From Verrucomicrobiota bacterium (GTDB lineage Bacteria; Verrucomicrobiota; Verrucomicrobiia; Palsa-1439): a stretch of 64,000 nt of DNA. Positions 53,338-63,398 of the stretch are shown piece by piece; positions within the stretch are counted from its first letter, which is position 1; every line of letters starts with the position of its first letter. The stretch spans positions 1-64,000 of the forward strand of contig PLTX01000020.1 of NCBI GenBank assembly GCA_003164675.1, in the 5' to 3' direction. The notes below the pieces were generated by a model. That model made no database searches and had not been told where the DNA came from. It worked only from the letters and a program-made list of their open reading frames with translations. The position numbers and the translations under genes were made by a program.

Positions 53338-54840
53338 ATGCGGCAGCCTGTGGAACAAGCACGAGGGACGGTTTCGCTTGGGAGTATGCAGAGGTGGATT
53401 GGCATCCTGCTGGTTGTGTTGCTGGTGTTGACCGTGTTGCGGCAGGGGCAATTGATCGTGCAGATTTGGTTCGACGGAGAGAATTCACCGACCGAAAGTG
53501 AATCATTGTTTGCCTTGAGCCGCGTGTGCGCGGGCGAGACATTGTATTTGGATTACTCACACCCGCCGCATGCGATTACCGCGTACATGCCGTTGTTCTA
53601 CTGGACGGCGGAAGCGATTGCCAAGACAGCGAGAACGTGGCGGGAAATGGTGGTCCTGGCACGGTGGAGCGTCTATGTCCATTGGCTTGGGATTGGCCTG
53701 TTGATCTTCGCCGCAGCGCGACAGATGGACTGCACAAGGCGCGTCGCGCTGCTGGCGGCGCTACTGTGGGGGAGCACCGAATTGGGATGCGAATGGGCGA
53801 ATTCGTTTCGACCGGACGCCGCCGCTCTGTCTTTCTCGCTGGCGGCGTTGTGGGTTTACCAGCGCCGGCACGCGGCGCCGAACCTCACGGCCAGCATCGC
53901 GCTACTGGTGGTGGCAGCGTTGTTCAAACATACGGCACTGGCCCCATTAGTGATCATTCTGTGGGAAGAAGTCATGGAGCGACGGCTGCGACGGGCTGTG
54001 ATGGCGGCAGTGGCGTGGGGCGCGTCGCTGGGGGCGGTCGTGATCGCAGCGCAGGTGATGACGGGGGGCCGGTTTGCGCTCAACGTATTCAGTGGTCTGG
54101 CTGAAGCCGGACCATGGTCATGGACGTGGGCGTTGCTGGTGACGGCGCTGGCGATGGGGGTCGCCGCGTTTTGGGGGGCAATCCTGACGTGCGTTGGGAT
54201 GGCTCGGCAGCCTGGGGTCACCTTCTGGAAGCGCTACTTTATCATTAGCCTGGCGCTGGCAGTAACACGGTCGCGAATCTTTGGCGCATCAACCAATCAC
54301 TATCTTGAACCGTTTGCCGCAGCATGTGTGTTAACGGGAGCGCTGGTTCAAAACCTGTTGGCGCAAGCCCCGGAAGACATTCTGCGGTGCGCACATGTCT
54401 GCTGGCTGGCAACGGTGTTGGGACTCTCGGTCGCGCTTTCGTCCGAGCAAGGATGGAGCATATTCCAATCGCTGCGTGATGACACGCCGTGGCAGCAATT
54501 TGTGGCGCGCCTCGGGGAATTTAATGACCCGGTGTTGTCCGAGGACCCGTACGTGACGGTGCGATCCGGACGCACACCTTACATGGTCGATGCGAACAAG
54601 TTCGCCCATATGCAGCACGATGGAAAGTTTAATGACACCGAGTTGTTGCGCAGAATCGAGAACGGCGAATTTGCCGCCATCATCACCCGGTTCCCGATCG
54701 ACGCTGATTTGCGGCCCGTGTGGGCGTTTCCCGCGCGCTGGCTGATGCCGATGCGCCACCAGTACTATCTGGATGCCAAGTATGTGGTACCGGAACGGCG
54801 CACAACCATCTATGTGTATCGACCGGAGCCGAAATTGTGA
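53338..54840 (+). CDS. GT-C/GT39-like membrane glycosyltransferase
   Basis: 500 aa, about ten helices. Features: TESESLFALSRVCAGETLYLDYSHPPHAITAYMPLFYW (first loop with acidic residues and a proline-rich target), ANSFRPDAAALSFSLAALWVY, VAALFKHTALAPLVIILWE. A long C-terminal soluble part follows (DDTPWQQFVARLGEFNDPVLSEDPYV). Resembles dolichyl-phosphate-mannose:protein mannosyltransferase-type GT-C enzymes by layout; sugar and acceptor unknown. ATG 53338 is the track start; M17 (53386) is possible. GTGA overlap with the next gene. Confidence 0.65.
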   Translation: MRQPVEQARGTVSLGSMQRWIGILLVVLLVLTVLRQGQLIVQIWFDGENSPTESESLFALSRVCAGETLYLDYSHPPHAITAYMPLFYWTAEAIAKTARTWREMVVLARWSVYVHWLGIGLLIFAAARQMDCTRRVALLAALLWGSTELGCEWANSFRPDAAALSFSLAALWVYQRRHAAPNLTASIALLVVAALFKHTALAPLVIILWEEVMERRLRRAVMAAVAWGASLGAVVIAAQVMTGGRFALNVFSGLAEAGPWSWTWALLVTALAMGVAAFWGAILTCVGMARQPGVTFWKRYFIISLALAVTRSRIFGASTNHYLEPFAAACVLTGALVQNLLAQAPEDILRCAHVCWLATVLGLSVALSSEQGWSIFQSLRDDTPWQQFVARLGEFNDPVLSEDPYVTVRSGRTPYMVDANKFAHMQHDGKFNDTELLRRIENGEFAAIITRFPIDADLRPVWAFPARWLMPMRHQYYLDAKYVVPERRTTIYVYRPEPKL

Positions 54841-56441
54841 ACCAGAACTGCGAGAACCACCACATCGATGGAATGACCAGCGAGAGTTGGGACGTGCGGC
54901 GGCTTGCGTCGCGAGATTGGGGGATTGTAGTTGTTCTGTTTCTCATCGCGCTGGCGATGCGGCTCCCATTTCGCAGCCACTTTGCGTACCACTGGGACAG
55001 TGCCCAGTTCGCGTTGGCGGTCCGGGAATTCGATATCCGGCTGAGCCAGCCGCACGCGCCGGGCTATTTCCTGTACGTGATGTTGGGACGGCTCGTGAAC
55101 CATTTTGTGGGCGACCCGCATGCGAGTCTGGTATGGATTAGTGTCATGTTTGGCAGCGCGTTACCATCGTTGCTTTATCTGCTGGGAACGATGATGTTCG
55201 GACGCAGGGCCGGCGCGGCCGCGGCTGCGATGGCCTTGACGAGTCCGCAAATCTGGTTTCATAGCTGCGTGGCATTGACGTACATCGTGGACAGTTTTTT
55301 GGTCTGCGCCGTCGTGCTGGTATTGTGGTTGGCCATACAGCGTGGGGGCCGGTGGTGGGACGCTGTTGCGGTCGGGGCACTGTTGGCGGTATTGGGCGGT
55401 GTCCGGCAACAGAGCGTGCTGGAATTGGCGCCGCTCGTTCTGTTCGGGTTTTGGCGGTTCCAACGCGCGCGGGCGGTCAAGCTGGCAATGACAGCAATTG
55501 TCGCCGGTGGGCTGGGGCTCTTGTGGTTCATGCCGATGGTACGCATGTCCGGCGGCCTGAAGGCATATCTCTCGATTGCGCGTCTCCACGCGTCGTTTAA
55601 CGCGTCGGCGACCGTTTGGGGGAATGGTTGGGATGCGCTCCTGCAGAATGTGGCGAATATGACGGGATTCTGCCTAAACGGTCTGATGTTCGCCACGGTG
55701 GTATTGGTAGCGGCGCTTCTTCATCGCGCGATTCGAATGACTGACGAACAGAAGCGCGCATGGGACAGCCAGAACGCGCTAGCGCTGCAAGTGTTGGCGA
55801 TATGGATTGTCCCCATGATGGTCTTCGGGACGGTGGTCGGGTTCACGAAGCAGCCGGGCTACGTGTTGAGCTATCTGCCGGCAATGTTTTTATTGACAGC
55901 AGTCGTGGTCGCCAGTCTGAAGAAGCCCAGACACAGGTCGGCAACGATCATGGCCATTTGCATCGTGAACGTGGTTTCATTTGTCGCCTGGCCGGCACTG
56001 TGGGACCGGGTCTTCTTCGAAATGGCGCGAACTGCTCATGAGATTGCCACCCATGACGCCGACATCTCGCGCATTGATGCGGCAATCCGAAAATCGTACC
56101 CTCCCAGCGAAATCGTCATTGGCCATGCACAGGAGTTCTATCTATACGGCATCAGAATATTCCAGCTTCACCTGCCCGAGTATGAGCAATACCAGATGGC
56201 GACGGATTCCACAGTTTTCACCCCACCAGACAAACGAATGTGGCGCGTGCGGGATGGTCGGCTCGATTTCGTGGAGAAGCCGGATCTGAAGGGTAAGAAG
56301 GGGATGCTCCTCCTTGTGCCACCTGCTGAGAAGGTCGAGATCTTCGCCCCGTACCTTTCTGCAAAAAGCATGAAAGCCGCGATAGGTGGTGAGTGTGGCC
56401 TTTATTTCATTCCATCAGCAGAAGTCGAGATCCGACGCTAA
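54837..56441 (+). CDS. GT-C/GT39-like membrane glycosyltransferase, second
   Basis: 534 aa from GTG 54837, whose GTGA overlaps the previous stop. Membrane helices start at residue 28 (WGIVVVLFLIALAMRLPF); the first loop reads AYHWDSAQFALAVREFDIRLSQPHAPGYFLYVMLGRL, a D-containing motif typical of GT-C enzymes. Later LTSPQIWFHSCVALTYIVDSF and VLGGVRQQSVLELAPLVLFGFWRF. The C-terminal soluble region (about 440-534) has no recognised fold. Last of the glycan cluster; the Tad pilus operon follows after 355 bp. The space 56442-56796 is AT-rich and without a gene; TTGACG at 56637 may be a -35 box for the pilus genes. Confidence 0.65.
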   Translation: MNQNCENHHIDGMTSESWDVRRLASRDWGIVVVLFLIALAMRLPFRSHFAYHWDSAQFALAVREFDIRLSQPHAPGYFLYVMLGRLVNHFVGDPHASLVWISVMFGSALPSLLYLLGTMMFGRRAGAAAAAMALTSPQIWFHSCVALTYIVDSFLVCAVVLVLWLAIQRGGRWWDAVAVGALLAVLGGVRQQSVLELAPLVLFGFWRFQRARAVKLAMTAIVAGGLGLLWFMPMVRMSGGLKAYLSIARLHASFNASATVWGNGWDALLQNVANMTGFCLNGLMFATVVLVAALLHRAIRMTDEQKRAWDSQNALALQVLAIWIVPMMVFGTVVGFTKQPGYVLSYLPAMFLLTAVVVASLKKPRHRSATIMAICIVNVVSFVAWPALWDRVFFEMARTAHEIATHDADISRIDAAIRKSYPPSEIVIGHAQEFYLYGIRIFQLHLPEYEQYQMATDSTVFTPPDKRMWRVRDGRLDFVEKPDLKGKKGMLLLVPPAEKVEIFAPYLSAKSMKAAIGGECGLYFIPSAEVEIRR

Positions 56442-56796
56442 CCTACAGCTGTTTGCGCGGGAGGGACGTGAATTCGCGTGTGTGAGAACGAGGAGACAAG
56501 ACGTTTAAGAAAAATGTCCAGAAACTGAACACTCTGTCGTGACATGTTCAGACCATTGGTCAGGAATGCGAATTCACCAGAATATCCATTTAGTTTGCAC
56601 CTGATGGATGGTAATTACCACGTGTATCTTAACATATTGACGAACAAGATATTGCATAAATATCCACGCGCATCTCTTCTGCGCAGTCTCGCGCTACCAA
56701 GTCCGTGGCACGCATGCTGCTGGCATAAATGGGCGTAAACGCAAGTCTGTCGGGTCGGTAGATGAAGAAGAGAATCAGATGAAGGAGGTGAATGTG

Positions 56797-56970
56797 ATGA
56801 AGAATACTCTCCGAAAACTGTACGTCGGTTTGAAGTCGCGCAAGGGCCAGAGCTTGGTTGAATACGCGCTGATTCTGGCGCTCATTGCTGTCGTGGCGGT
56901 GTTGGTGCTGAGGGGCCTCGGTGCCCACATCAATAACACGCTGTCAACTGTGAATGCGAACTTGCCGTAA
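56797..56970 (+). CDS. flp: Flp/Fap-type major pilin
   Basis: 57 aa: short basic leader (MKNTLRKLYVGLKSRKG), then QSLVEYALILALIAVVAVLVLRGLG, the Flp pilin motif with Glu5 of the mature pilin (QSLVEYALI) after the prepilin-peptidase Gly. Start ATG 56797 is preferred over 56779 because AAGGAGG sits 8 nt upstream. A strong terminator hairpin follows at once, so pilin mRNA is probably made in excess over the assembly genes. Confidence 0.93.
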   Translation: MKNTLRKLYVGLKSRKGQSLVEYALILALIAVVAVLVLRGLGAHINNTLSTVNANLP

Positions 56971-56996
56971 CTTGGCAACTAAAACATGCCCAAGAT

Positions 56997-57028
56997 GGGG
57001 GTGAAGAGGCAGCAACCTCTTCACCCCC
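56997..57028 (+). terminator. Strong hairpin terminator/attenuator after the pilin gene
   Basis: GGGGGTGAAGAGG-CAGCAA-CCTCTTCACCCCC is a perfect 13-bp stem with a 6-nt loop, followed by a T-containing tail (GTTGGCTTTTCT). It begins 26 nt after the flp stop. It probably limits read-through to cpaB. The 386 bp from here to cpaB contains no supported gene. Confidence 0.8.
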
Positions 57029-57414
57029 GTTGGCTTTTCTATCCCTCTCTTGTTGCCTTCTGACTTGGCACATCCATGAGCCTGAAGTGGTGATCCAATC
57101 CGCGCATCGCGTTGACTCTCTGGACCGTTCTCTTTGCACTGACTACCATGGCCACATGGGGTTCAATTTCTGCAAGGTGCATAACACGCTCGGCACGACA
57201 CCGGCTCATGGGACTGGTATCGCTGACGGGTCGTGGACAATCGAGAAACTGATTGAGGGGGCAACAACTTGTGGACACTAGCAACAATCTGTTAGCCCAC
57301 GACCCACGCTCTCTCTCGTTTCTCAATTTTGATATTGCATTTTGTTCATTAAAGGCACAGCATTTGCTTGCCTTAGCTCAATTAAAGTCGAACACGTCGA
57401 ACAAGGAGGACTCA

Positions 57415-58248
57415 ATGGCTAAGAAACCAGGTGCTGGCGGTATTATACTGGCGGCAGTGATCCTAGGACTCATCGCGGCCTACATGATCTACCGGCTCGA
57501 AAGCAATCGAGAAAAACAGGCCAAAGAGCACTGGATTCCGATCGTGGTTGCTCGTGAGGACATCCCCGCGCGCACCAAGGTCACCAGCGACATGGTTACA
57601 TTGATGCCCTACCCCAAAGACCTTCTCACGTCTGGAGCCGTGCAGGACCGCAAGGAAGTGGAGGGGCGCGTTACCCTGGTGCGACTCAAGGCCAAAGAGC
57701 AGATTCGATCCTCAGATCTTCTGGCGGAGGGCCAGACACCGAGTCTCTCCTATGACATCCCGGACGGCATGAGGGCCATCGCCATTGCGGCCAGCGAAAT
57801 CAGCGCGGCCGGCAACGCCGTCAAGCCCGGTGACCACGTAGACATTTTAGCGACATACTCTGAACCCAACACGCATCAAGAGACAACACGGCTGGTGCTG
57901 CAGAATGTTCCCGTACTGGCAGTCAACCAGGCCGAAACGAATACCCAGGGGCCAACGGGCGCCAAGAGCTCGATGACGCTTGCGGTCAAGCCCGAAGAAG
58001 CCGAGCTCCTGATGGCAGCTGACCGCGCGGGCGTGTTGCGCGTGATGCTTCGCGCTCCTACGGACAAGAAGACCATTGACAGCCAGGGTGTGACTGTCCG
58101 TGACATTCAGGGATCGAAGACATTTGAAGTGGCCCCACGCGCTCCGGATGCACAATCCACCCCGATCATTATTTCGCCGTCAAATCGTCAGCGGTCGGAA
58201 ATCATAGTTTTCCGAGGCACACAAGAGCAGACGGTGGGGACACAATAG
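57415..58248 (+). CDS. cpaB: Flp pilus assembly protein CpaB/RcpC
   Basis: 277 aa from ATG 57415 (MAKKPGAGG), preceded by a perfect AAGGAGG; the 54 extra track residues lack support. An N-terminal anchor helix (GIILAAVILGLIAAYMIYRL) is followed by an SAF domain (WIPIVVAREDIPARTKVTSDMVTLMPYP) and a beta-rich periplasmic part (GMRAIAIAASEISAAGNAVKPGDHVDILATY), the RcpC/CpaB signature. It probably stabilises the secretin in the Tad machine. Confidence 0.92.
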   Translation: MAKKPGAGGIILAAVILGLIAAYMIYRLESNREKQAKEHWIPIVVAREDIPARTKVTSDMVTLMPYPKDLLTSGAVQDRKEVEGRVTLVRLKAKEQIRSSDLLAEGQTPSLSYDIPDGMRAIAIAASEISAAGNAVKPGDHVDILATYSEPNTHQETTRLVLQNVPVLAVNQAETNTQGPTGAKSSMTLAVKPEEAELLMAADRAGVLRVMLRAPTDKKTIDSQGVTVRDIQGSKTFEVAPRAPDAQSTPIIISPSNRQRSEIIVFRGTQEQTVGTQ

Positions 58249-58302
58249 GAACCGCCAGCAAGAGTTTCGAAACAAAAGGACACATCGAAAGGACACATAA
58301 AG

Positions 58303-59769
58303 ATGAAGATGAACCAATGGAGCGCGGTAACGGGGATAATCGTGGTAGTGTTGGCTCTCGGACTGTTCTCGGCTCCGTACGCCCATGCTCAGCAGAGCAT
58401 TCAGGTCGGCGTTGGCGAGGCGGTCACGATTCCTGGCGAGAATATCGCGAAGGTCGCCATTGCCGACCCCCTGTGCGCGGATGTGGTGCCCCTTTCTGAC
58501 AAGGAAATCAGCATCATCGGCAAGAAGGCCGGCGTCACCAGCTTGACGATCGTCAAAAACGACGGCTCGCCGACCCAGTTGACCCGCATCGAAGTGGTCA
58601 ACGATGCCGCAGCGCTGACCATTCGTGAGATGATCGGGAACTCGAACATTACCGTGCGGGCCATTGGCGATTCGTTGGTGCTCGACGGCAAGGTGGACGA
58701 CGAGCTCGTCGCGCAACGCGCTGTGCAGGTCGCCACCGCCTTCAAACCCCAGGTTGTGAATCTGCTCGAGATCGCGAAACCCCGCCAAATCAGGGTGCGC
58801 ACCCGCATTGCGGAAGTGAATACGGAAGCCATCAAGAACATCGGACTCCAGTGGTTTGGGCCTCAAGGTCAGGTGCAGTACGCCATGCAGTACATGGGCG
58901 GTGGTTCCATTATCAGTGGTTTTATTCCCACCTCGAGCGAATTCGGAACGCCCGGAACCACGATTCAGGCCAATACCGTCACCATGGACGTGCTCCTGGA
59001 TGTGTTGATTTCCAAGAGTTACGCGAGACTGCTCTCCGAGCCTACGTTGGTGACGTTCAGCGGCAAAGAAGCGAGCTTTCTTGTTGGGTCGGAGATCCCG
59101 ATTGTCGAACAGTTGCCGCAATCGTTCACCGTGGAATTCAAAGAGGTCGGCGTACGGATGAAGATCAAGCCGGTGGCCGACAGCGAAAACCGCATCAACA
59201 CGACCATTCATGCGGAAGTCAGTCAGCTCTCGGGGACCAGTGTCAGTGGGCTGCCCGTCATCAGTTCCAAATCGGCGGACACGGTCCTGCAGGTCAACAA
59301 CGGACAGACGATCGTCATCGGCGGCTTGCTGGAGAACAACATCAACAAGGACGTTCTGCGGAAGTTGCCCTGGCTGGGTGACATTCCGGTGATTGGCGCG
59401 CTGTTTCGCGACAAGCAGTTCGACCAGGCCAAGCGTGAAGTTCTGTTCTTCATGACACCGGAAGTGCTGAGAGACTCCCAAGACGGTCTCGTGGCCACCG
59501 GGGTGCAGACGCCCGCAATGAGGGACTGGGTGACCACGTGGCGCAAGGGAGGTCTGATTAACCGTCGTGATGAGGCCAAGAAGGACGACTGGGGTCTGCA
59601 CAACGCTGATCACCTCGGGTTTCCCTATCACGATTCATCTGACGAACCGCATGCCAAATCTAGACTGAAGAACGCAAAGCCGGCGGGCGGTGATTCGAAG
59701 GCTGCGGCGACCGCAGCTTCAGGACCGGATACATCAACGAACTTCTCTCCGGCCCGGCCGGCGGAGTAG
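58303..59769 (+). CDS. cpaC: Tad pilus outer-membrane secretin CpaC/RcpA
   Basis: 488 aa. Signal peptide to PYAHA-QQ; N-terminal BON/pilus-associated domain (IQVGVGEAVTIPGENIAKVAIADP). A secretin domain follows with RIAEVNTEAIKNIGLQW, SEPTLVTFSGKEASFLVGSEIPI, TTIHAEVSQLSGT, NNGQTIVIGGLLENNINKDVLRKLPWLGDIPVIGALFRDKQF. It ends in a flexible polar tail (AKSRLKNAKPAGGDSKAAAT). Forms the outer-membrane pore for the pilus. Confidence 0.93.
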   Translation: MKMNQWSAVTGIIVVVLALGLFSAPYAHAQQSIQVGVGEAVTIPGENIAKVAIADPLCADVVPLSDKEISIIGKKAGVTSLTIVKNDGSPTQLTRIEVVNDAAALTIREMIGNSNITVRAIGDSLVLDGKVDDELVAQRAVQVATAFKPQVVNLLEIAKPRQIRVRTRIAEVNTEAIKNIGLQWFGPQGQVQYAMQYMGGGSIISGFIPTSSEFGTPGTTIQANTVTMDVLLDVLISKSYARLLSEPTLVTFSGKEASFLVGSEIPIVEQLPQSFTVEFKEVGVRMKIKPVADSENRINTTIHAEVSQLSGTSVSGLPVISSKSADTVLQVNNGQTIVIGGLLENNINKDVLRKLPWLGDIPVIGALFRDKQFDQAKREVLFFMTPEVLRDSQDGLVATGVQTPAMRDWVTTWRKGGLINRRDEAKKDDWGLHNADHLGFPYHDSSDEPHAKSRLKNAKPAGGDSKAAATAASGPDTSTNFSPARPAE

Positions 59770-59852
59770 AATCAGGGACAGTGATGAAGGAGGATTGCCG
59801 GTATCGAACGTGCTGGGTTGCCGGCAGGGGGATGTAGGCCATAGACATAGAC

Positions 59853-61070
59853 ATGGATCACATCAACGTCATCATCGCCGAAAATGAGTTGGGCGAACGG
59901 GAAAAGCTGAAGAGCCAGCTGGCTGGCGAATCGGATATTCAGGTCGTTGGTGAAGCGCGGGACGGCAAGGAGTGTTTGGATCTCGTCAGCCGCCACCGGC
60001 CGGATGTCGTCCTCATCAAGGAGGATTTGCCGGTGGTCAACGGACTGGCAGCCGCCGAACAGATCAGCACGGATCTGCCCGACGTGGGTGTTATCCTCAT
60101 TCTCACGGGTTCGGAAGGTCAGGAAGTCTGGCATAAGATGTTGCGTGCGGGCATCAAGGAATTCATTACCCGCCCGGTCACAGCCGACCGTCTGCTCGAA
60201 GAAGTCCGCAAAGTGGCGGCCATTCAGGCCAAAGCGTTCAAGCGGGCCGGCACGACTCCCCCCACGCCAACAGCAGCACAACCCGAAGCCCCGAAGCATC
60301 GCGTCGTCACCATCACCGGTCCGCGTGGCGGTTGTGGGAAGACCGTGATTGCCACCAATCTCGCTGTCGCCCTCGCCAGGGCCAGTGAGAAGGTGGCGCT
60401 GGTGGACCTGAACCTTTGGGGCGGCGATGTCGCCATGCTGTTGGATGTGTCACCGAAACGAACACTCGGCGACCTCCTTCCCGGCTTCGGGGGCATCGAC
60501 TACGATGTCGTGGACAGTGTCATGTCGAAACACCCGACCGGCGTATCGGTCTTGGCCGCGCCATTGACCGGGACATTTGATGGGTCGACGCTTTCCCGCT
60601 ACATGGTGCAAAGCATCCTGGAAGCGCTTCGGGAACATTACGAATATATTATCGTCGATACGGGCTACGCCAATTTGGAATCGACTCTCGCCGCAATGGA
60701 TTACTCGGACCTGATCCTCGTTGTGGTGGGCATGGATTTGCCGCGACTGCGCGATGGCAAGCTGTATTTGAAGAACCTGCTGGCCGCCAACTACCCGAAA
60801 GAGAAGATCCGTGTCATTGTCAATCGGGCAACCAACTCGAAGGAAATCTCTTCGACGGAGGTCGAGACAATCCTGGAGTTTCCGGTGACGGTTCAAATCC
60901 CGAGCGATGACGCGCTCGTGGGTTCCTCGGTGAACCTGGGACAGACCTTCGTCAGCTCGAGCCCAAACAAGCCGGTGACCAGGGCGCTGTTGGAGCTGGC
61001 AGAGGCCATGGCGCCGGGCGCCTCCCTCGAGAAGAAGCGGACCGGACGATGGTTTTCGTTCCTGCAATGA
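59853..61070 (+). CDS. cpaE: Tad pilus localisation ATPase TadZ/CpaE (pseudo-receiver + ParA/MinD-type ATPase)
   Basis: 405 aa. Residues 1-120 form a response-regulator-like domain, but the phosphorylation Asp position reads VVLIKEDLP (Lys instead of Asp), so it is probably not phosphorylated. After a Pro/Thr linker comes a MinD-type ATPase: TGPRGGCGKTVIATNLAVALA (deviant Walker A with Arg in the usual signature-Lys position), EYIIVDTGY, and VVVGMDLPRLRDGK. TadZ proteins place the pilus apparatus at the cell pole. Context in the tad operon fixes the identity. Confidence 0.9.
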   Translation: MDHINVIIAENELGEREKLKSQLAGESDIQVVGEARDGKECLDLVSRHRPDVVLIKEDLPVVNGLAAAEQISTDLPDVGVILILTGSEGQEVWHKMLRAGIKEFITRPVTADRLLEEVRKVAAIQAKAFKRAGTTPPTPTAAQPEAPKHRVVTITGPRGGCGKTVIATNLAVALARASEKVALVDLNLWGGDVAMLLDVSPKRTLGDLLPGFGGIDYDVVDSVMSKHPTGVSVLAAPLTGTFDGSTLSRYMVQSILEALREHYEYIIVDTGYANLESTLAAMDYSDLILVVVGMDLPRLRDGKLYLKNLLAANYPKEKIRVIVNRATNSKEISSTEVETILEFPVTVQIPSDDALVGSSVNLGQTFVSSSPNKPVTRALLELAEAMAPGASLEKKRTGRWFSFLQ

Positions 61071-61099
61071 ATGTAAGCTAGAACAGAGCGTGGCATATT

Positions 61100-62398
61100 A
61101 TGGCGACTACCCCTGAAATCAGTGCGCAGTTATATTCGGAGTCCAAGAACGCAATTCTGGCGTATCTGGTCCAAAATATCGACCAGAAGCTGCTCGAAAA
61201 AGGGGATGAAGCACTGTTACGCCGCCGGGTCGAAGAGCTCGTCGAGGAAAAACTTCGCTCGGAGAAATTGCCGTTCTCGCGTCAGATGCGCAACCGGCTC
61301 GTCTCGGACATGGCCGACGAAATCCTCGGCTTTGGCCCCATTGAGCCGCTTCTGCGCGATCCGACCGTCACCGAAGTCATGGTCAACCGACCCGACCAGG
61401 TGTACTGCGAGCGTTTTGGCAAACTGGAATTGACGGACATTCAGTTTCGAGACTTCGAACATATCCGTCACGTCATCGATAAGATCGTCACCCCGCTCGG
61501 CCGTCGCGTGGACGAGTCCAGCCCGATGGTCGACGCCCGCCTCCCCGATGGCTCCCGTGTCAACGCCATCATCTCGCCGCTCTCGCTCAACGGCCCGGTG
61601 CTGACGATCCGTAAATTCTCGGTTGACCCCTACACCGTCGAAGACCTCATCGGCTTCGGCACGATGACCCAGGGCATGGCGGCGTTTCTGGCGGCGTGTG
61701 TGAAAATCAAACTGAACATCTTGGTTTCCGGCGGTTCGGGCGCCGGCAAAACGACGCTGTTGAACGTGCTTTCCTCCTTCATTCCCGAGGGCGAGCGCGT
61801 GGTCACCGTCGAGGACGCCGCGGAATTGAAGCTGCACCAACCACACGTCGTGCGGCTGGAGGCGCGCCCGCCCAACATCGAAGGCAAAGGTGAAGTCAGG
61901 ATTCGCGACCTCGTCCGCAACTGTCTGCGTATGCGCCCCGATCGTATCGTGGTTGGCGAAGTGCGTGGCGGCGAGGCGCTGGACATGTTGCAGGCCATGA
62001 ACACCGGCCACGAAGGTTCCATTTCCACAATTCACGCCAACACGCCCCGCGACGCGCTGGCCCGTATCGAGACCATGGTGATGATGGCGGGGATGGAGCT
62101 GCCCTCACGCGCGATCCGCGAGCAGGTGGCCGCAGCCATTCACCTGATCGTGCAGGTGGGTCGTTTGAGCGACGGCAGCCGCAAAATCATTAGTGTGAGC
62201 GAAGTCCAGGGCATGGAAGGCAACGTCATTGTGTTGCAGGACTTGTTTACGTACCAGCAAAAGGGCATTGGCGAAGGGGGCAAGGTCTTGGGAACAATGC
62301 AGGCCACCGGCATGGTTCCGAAGTTCATTGAACGCTTCAATGCTTCCGGAATGCATTTGCCACCGGAAATTTTCAAGAGAACAAGTGAGATTCGGTAG
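61100..62398 (+). CDS. cpaF: Tad pilus assembly/secretion ATPase TadA/CpaF
   Basis: 432 aa. VirB11-like hexameric ATPase: N-terminal domain ([30 protein letters not shown]), Walker [20 protein letters not shown], Asp box ([25 protein letters not shown]), Walker [38 protein letters not shown]. It powers pilus assembly on the cytoplasmic side. Stop is 1 nt before the tadB ATG. Confidence 0.95.
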   Translation: MATTPEISAQLYSESKNAILAYLVQNIDQKLLEKGDEALLRRRVEELVEEKLRSEKLPFSRQMRNRLVSDMADEILGFGPIEPLLRDPTVTEVMVNRPDQVYCERFGKLELTDIQFRDFEHIRHVIDKIVTPLGRRVDESSPMVDARLPDGSRVNAIISPLSLNGPVLTIRKFSVDPYTVEDLIGFGTMTQGMAAFLAACVKIKLNILVSGGSGAGKTTLLNVLSSFIPEGERVVTVEDAAELKLHQPHVVRLEARPPNIEGKGEVRIRDLVRNCLRMRPDRIVVGEVRGGEALDMLQAMNTGHEGSISTIHANTPRDALARIETMVMMAGMELPSRAIREQVAAAIHLIVQVGRLSDGSRKIISVSEVQGMEGNVIVLQDLFTYQQKGIGEGGKVLGTMQATGMVPKFIERFNASGMHLPPEIFKRTSEIR

Positions 62399-62399
62399 T

Positions 62400-63395
62400 A
62401 TGGACAACAACCTCCTGATCATTGTGGTCCTCGCCGTGGCCGCCTGCGGGTTGCTCGGCTACGGCCTGTATTTGCGGGTGACCCGTCGCCAGGCCATCCT
62501 CCAGGAACGGTTGGAGACATACACCACAATCGAGGAAGAAGCTGCCCGAACGACCCAGACTGAGCTGCGGCATACCAATCAGGTCCCCCGGCTGTTTCGC
62601 ATGCTCCTAGGGTCGGGCTACATGACCCACCTGGAAGACGAACTCGCGCGCGCGGACATTCCGATGCGTCCATCCGAATATCTGTTGTTGCGGATGGTTC
62701 TGGCGGCTTTCGGGTTCTTGGTTGGTCGTTACACCTTCGGCTACCTGCACAGCGGTATCATCCTCGCGGTTGCCGGCTTTCTGGTCCCGGTGTTCGTGGT
62801 TCGCTCCCATCAAAACCGCCGGCGCGCCAAGTTCGTCAAACAACTGGCCGACGCGCTCATGCTGCTCACAAATTCCTTGCGGTCGGGCTACGGGTTTGTC
62901 AAGGGTCTGGAACTCGTTGCCAAGGAAATGAGCGATCCAATCTCGAAGGAATTGAACCGCATGTTGCGAGAGGTTAACCTCGGCGTGACTATCGATGACG
63001 CGCTCTTGAACCTCGGTCGGCGTGTGAACAGCCAGGATCTGGACATCGTCATCGGCGCGTATCTGGTTCAGAAAGATGTCGGTGGCAACCTGACCGAGAT
63101 CATGGAAAAGGTCGCAGAGACGATCCGTGAGCGATTGCGCATCCAGGGGGATGTACGTGTGTTAACCACACAGGGCAAGCTCTCGGGATTAGTTGTTGGG
63201 TTGTTGCCGTTTGCGGTGGTGGGGATTCTGTTGCTGTATGCACCGGACTATTTCAGCTCCATGTTCGGTCCCCCCATTATAGGACACCTTGGCAAATACA
63301 ACATCTCGCTGGGTGAGGTGTTACTGGCCGCGGGCGTGTGCCTGCAACTCATCGGTGCCTACATCATCTACAGGGTGATTAACATCAAGGTGTAG
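62400..63395 (+). CDS. tadB: Tad pilus inner-membrane platform protein TadB
   Basis: 331 aa from ATG 62400 (MDNNLLIIVVLAVAACG). Type II secretion F domain (QLADALMLLTNSLRSGYGFVKGLELVAKEM, VNSQDLDIVIGAYLVQKDVGGNLTEIMEKVAETIRER) with an N-terminal helix and a C-terminal helix group (LSGLVVGLLPFAVVGILLLY). The track start at 62229 lies inside tadA and is rejected. Partner of TadC. Confidence 0.92.
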   Translation: MDNNLLIIVVLAVAACGLLGYGLYLRVTRRQAILQERLETYTTIEEEAARTTQTELRHTNQVPRLFRMLLGSGYMTHLEDELARADIPMRPSEYLLLRMVLAAFGFLVGRYTFGYLHSGIILAVAGFLVPVFVVRSHQNRRRAKFVKQLADALMLLTNSLRSGYGFVKGLELVAKEMSDPISKELNRMLREVNLGVTIDDALLNLGRRVNSQDLDIVIGAYLVQKDVGGNLTEIMEKVAETIRERLRIQGDVRVLTTQGKLSGLVVGLLPFAVVGILLLYAPDYFSSMFGPPIIGHLGKYNISLGEVLLAAGVCLQLIGAYIIYRVINIKV

Positions 63396-63398
63396 CCC

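Noticed and set aside
58180-59631. 483-aa minus-strand ORF
   Set aside because: Complete shadow of the cpaC secretin gene.
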